This document shows, in pieces, positions 61,393-64,000 of a DNA stretch of 64,000 nucleotides. Position numbers and translations under genes: made by a program. Each line of letters opens with the position of its first letter. Position 1 is the first letter of the stretch. Source of the stretch: Strigops habroptila (Eukaryota; Chordata; Aves; Psittaciformes; Psittacidae); assembly GCF_004027225.2 (NCBI RefSeq), contig NC_044282.2:50312576-50376575 (forward strand), read 5' to 3'. The notes under the pieces were generated by a model. The model searched no databases. It was given only the letters and a program-made list of their open reading frames with translations, and had not been told where the DNA came from.

Positions 61393-64000
61393 CACTTTGT
61401 ACTACCTCTTTGCTTTCTCTCTGTCACAGTTACATGCACAAGTAACTCCTTTATTTTCTGATCTGAGGAAGCAGTTCTCTTTCTGGTAAAACTGCACATC
61501 AGGAAAACATTTCTTGACAGTCATGGTTATTAGTTGCCAACGATATAAGTCTCTGAATGCGTTTGATTCACTGTCACTAAGGTTTCTGAGAGTAGATTAT
61601 GTACAAAAATGTGAAACAAACAGATATAATCCCTTCCCTGCAGAGGGCAGAGAGAGATGATCCAAGTCTATCAGGTCTTTTCCATTGCTATTATGTATAA
61701 TTAATTCAGGAAAATAATTTTCCTTCCCTCTACACTAACTTGTTTTCTAGGGGCCTTGTGTTTCCCTTTCTCTCACTTAGATCATCAACTGTTTGTTTTC
61801 CTTTCCCTATGCATGTGTTTAAATTCCATTGATGCTGGTGTAAAATACATGTGCAGGGGATAATAAACATCTAAATATTCGGATTCTGCTAACACTCGTC
61901 CCTAGAGCAGAACAGTAAAAATGTTATAAGAAAATACATTGGTACAGAAGCACCAGAAGAACAGAAGGAACAATTTTATGTCTCTTTTTGCCCACCACAG
62001 CAAGATAAAAAAGCAGTAGAAAGTGTTTTTTGGTTCTCTTTAGAGAAACCTATTCACATAAAAAGAAACAGAAATTTTATTATTACTCCATCAACTGTGT
62101 TTGAGGAACATAGCTTAGTTCTGCCTAGCAGGGATAGACATGACATTGGTATATTTGTTAGCTTCTTGGAAGGAGGGACAGGCTCTTCATTAGAAGCCTG
62201 GCAGAATGAGCATGCAGAAAGATGTGAATGCAAGCACCTCACTGAGACAACTAAATTAAGAGCATGGCCACATTTTTGCTTCATGTCATCAGTGAGGAAC
62301 AAGATAACCATGACTTCAGGGCAACTGAGGTCACAGGTGAGAGGAATCTGGTTTGAGGGTGTGTGTCTTAAAAACTATTAACAAATGTACAGCTTTTTGT
62401 TTCTTTATATAGCATAATTCTGCTACTGTACCACAACACTTAGATGGTATCACTAATATTTCTACTTTTATTGCACTAGGACTGGAAGGGACCATCTATG
62501 TCAGCAAGTCCAGACCTTAACAACTATAGGAAACCATGCATGAGATGGCTTAGTTTGGAAGATCTTACTCTGTATGTCTCTGCAAACCCTCTCCAGCACC
62601 TTATGGCAAATGCTGAAGATCTATTGTATAAAAGGAAAAGCTGCAATGACAAAATGGCACAGAAAGTGGGGACTGAGTGGAGACTGCCACTGCCTGAGAA
62701 GGTGCTGGGTCTCAAACCTTCTAGATGATCCTAAATAGGAAAACATAGTCCATGCTGCAGAGACATATGAAACAAGCACATAATCATCCTTCGTAATATG
62801 ACCCAGGGAATCAAATACCTAGCCAGATCTGGTGATCTGAGTGTGCAAGCAAGCTACACAAATTTTCCTGTACAACTTAAACACTGGAGAGAATGCAGTG
62901 TTCCAGGGACATGAGAGCAACATGCCTAGCTCTTGCCAATCTTCTGTATCTTGGCAGAAGGTCAGTGTGTCCTCACACCCCTCATCACTGTGTCTAGAGC
63001 CAAATTAGGGGATCAGTAGAGCCTAGAAGTATGGCAATAGGAGAGTACAAATAATGTGACAGCAAGCCAATCTGTTTTCAGACTCCTGTGCATACAGCAA
63101 ACCACCAGACAGCCCAGGTTTCATTAGGGGAGCCAACTCAAAGGCAGATGCTTTCCTGCCCTGCGGATAGCTTGGGAAAACAGTCTGTGTATGTGTGTCA
63201 GGGGAGTGAAGGGGATTTGTCGGAACAGGGAGGCATATGGCGGCATTCTGCCACACTAATCTCCCAACAGGGCAGTGGCCATTAAGGAGCCTATGCTGTT
63301 CAGATCCATCCGGCAGCTGCTCCTGAGTGCCCTTGGCCCCTCCAGTCCGCACTAGTCAACACTGAGCGTGGGAGAGCTGTGCTGAGCCTTGGCACCAGCA
63401 TCCATTGCCTCCATGGAGCAGGGAGAGGAGGGGACCCAGCCTTCCATGCCTTGCCATGCACAGAGGAATAGAAATCATTATTTGTTTTAGACATCTCGTA
63501 GGACCACATTTTTTTGCTGGGGAAATTCAAGCTAGCATGAATGTAAAGATTTGTAGCAGCATGTAGCACATTTGGTTTCTATCCAGTGAAGCCTCTGGGG
63601 TACCTGGCTGAGTGAGAAACGAGTGCTTTTCTTTAAACCCAGGGATCTCTTATATGGCCAAAGCTCTAACCACCAGTATGCCTGTCTCCCCTAGGGCTAG
63701 CTACTGGCATCAATACTATAAAAACAAGGTAACTGTTCACTCCCTTTTATCATTTTCCTAACCCCACCTTTCTACAAACCAGCCCGTGGGGAGAGGAAAG
63801 TCCTGACGTTCCTTTTCCTGAAGGGCAAAACCAGTAGGAAAGAGCTGAGCAACTTTGTGCCCCTTCAGTGACTATAATTCCCCAGAATACACATGGTTAT
63901 TATGGTGATGATTCGCAAGATACAAATGTTCACATTTCACATTTTTATTTTTTAGTAAATCTGTAGATATTTTTCTCCGTAGTAAATTGAGAGATGTGTG
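61393..64000. other. Intergenic sequence to the right edge
   Basis: No supported gene. A possible minus-strand CR1 scrap lies at 62477-62516 (ggactggaagggacc, then agcaagtccagacc). The 63060-63440 stretch is somewhat richer in G+C but has no recognisable product in any frame. Confidence 0.5.

Noticed and set aside
1..64000. Bacterial-style systems, CRISPR arrays, phage, insertion sequences, tRNA or rRNA genes
   Set aside because: None seen; the sequence is vertebrate nuclear DNA.

Overview
This window is vertebrate nuclear DNA, almost certainly from a bird. It carries an intron-rich gene with GT-AG introns, several 5'-truncated CR1 LINE copies that end in the avian-type tail (ATTCTATGATTCTG and variants), and AT-rich, CpG-poor intergenic sequence. 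There is no prokaryotic-style gene organisation. The species cannot be resolved from sequence alone.

Left third (1 to about 19,945): the + strand gene DDX1, an SPRY-containing DEAD-box RNA helicase. Exons 2 to 26 (25 exons) can be placed to the base, and every junction keeps frame. Together they give 734 complete codons plus two bases of the preceding Glu codon. With the six N-terminal residues known from human DDX1 this makes 740 aa, the usual length. Only exon 1 and the promoter lie outside the window, to the left. No premature stop or frameshift is present. The order is helicase motif I, SPRY insert, RecA-like lobe 1 motifs, RecA-like lobe 2 motifs, then a short 3' UTR with two AATAAA signals. 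Intron 5 holds a sense-strand CR1 copy and intron 14 a more decayed one.

Right two thirds (about 19,945 to 64,000): no gene that I can support. By known vertebrate synteny (NBAS-DDX1-MYCN in human) this should be the start of the DDX1-MYCN gene desert, with MYCN beyond the right edge. That placement is inference; no MYCN sequence is visible. What can be seen is repeats and structure: several CR1 3' ends on both strands, an old CR1/L3-like reverse-transcriptase fragment, a MIR/CORE-SINE-like relic, homopolymer tracts, one 48-bp tandem duplication, and several perfect palindromes or hairpins. A few CpG-retaining or homeodomain-motif-rich patches could be conserved regulatory elements.

I did not find a new biological system. 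The observations most worth checking are the stop-free, frame-preserving 114-nt intron 10 inside the SPRY coding region, the nested inverted/direct repeat cluster at 35,887-35,960, the 24-bp perfect palindrome at 34,936, and the CpG-retaining patch near 39,384.
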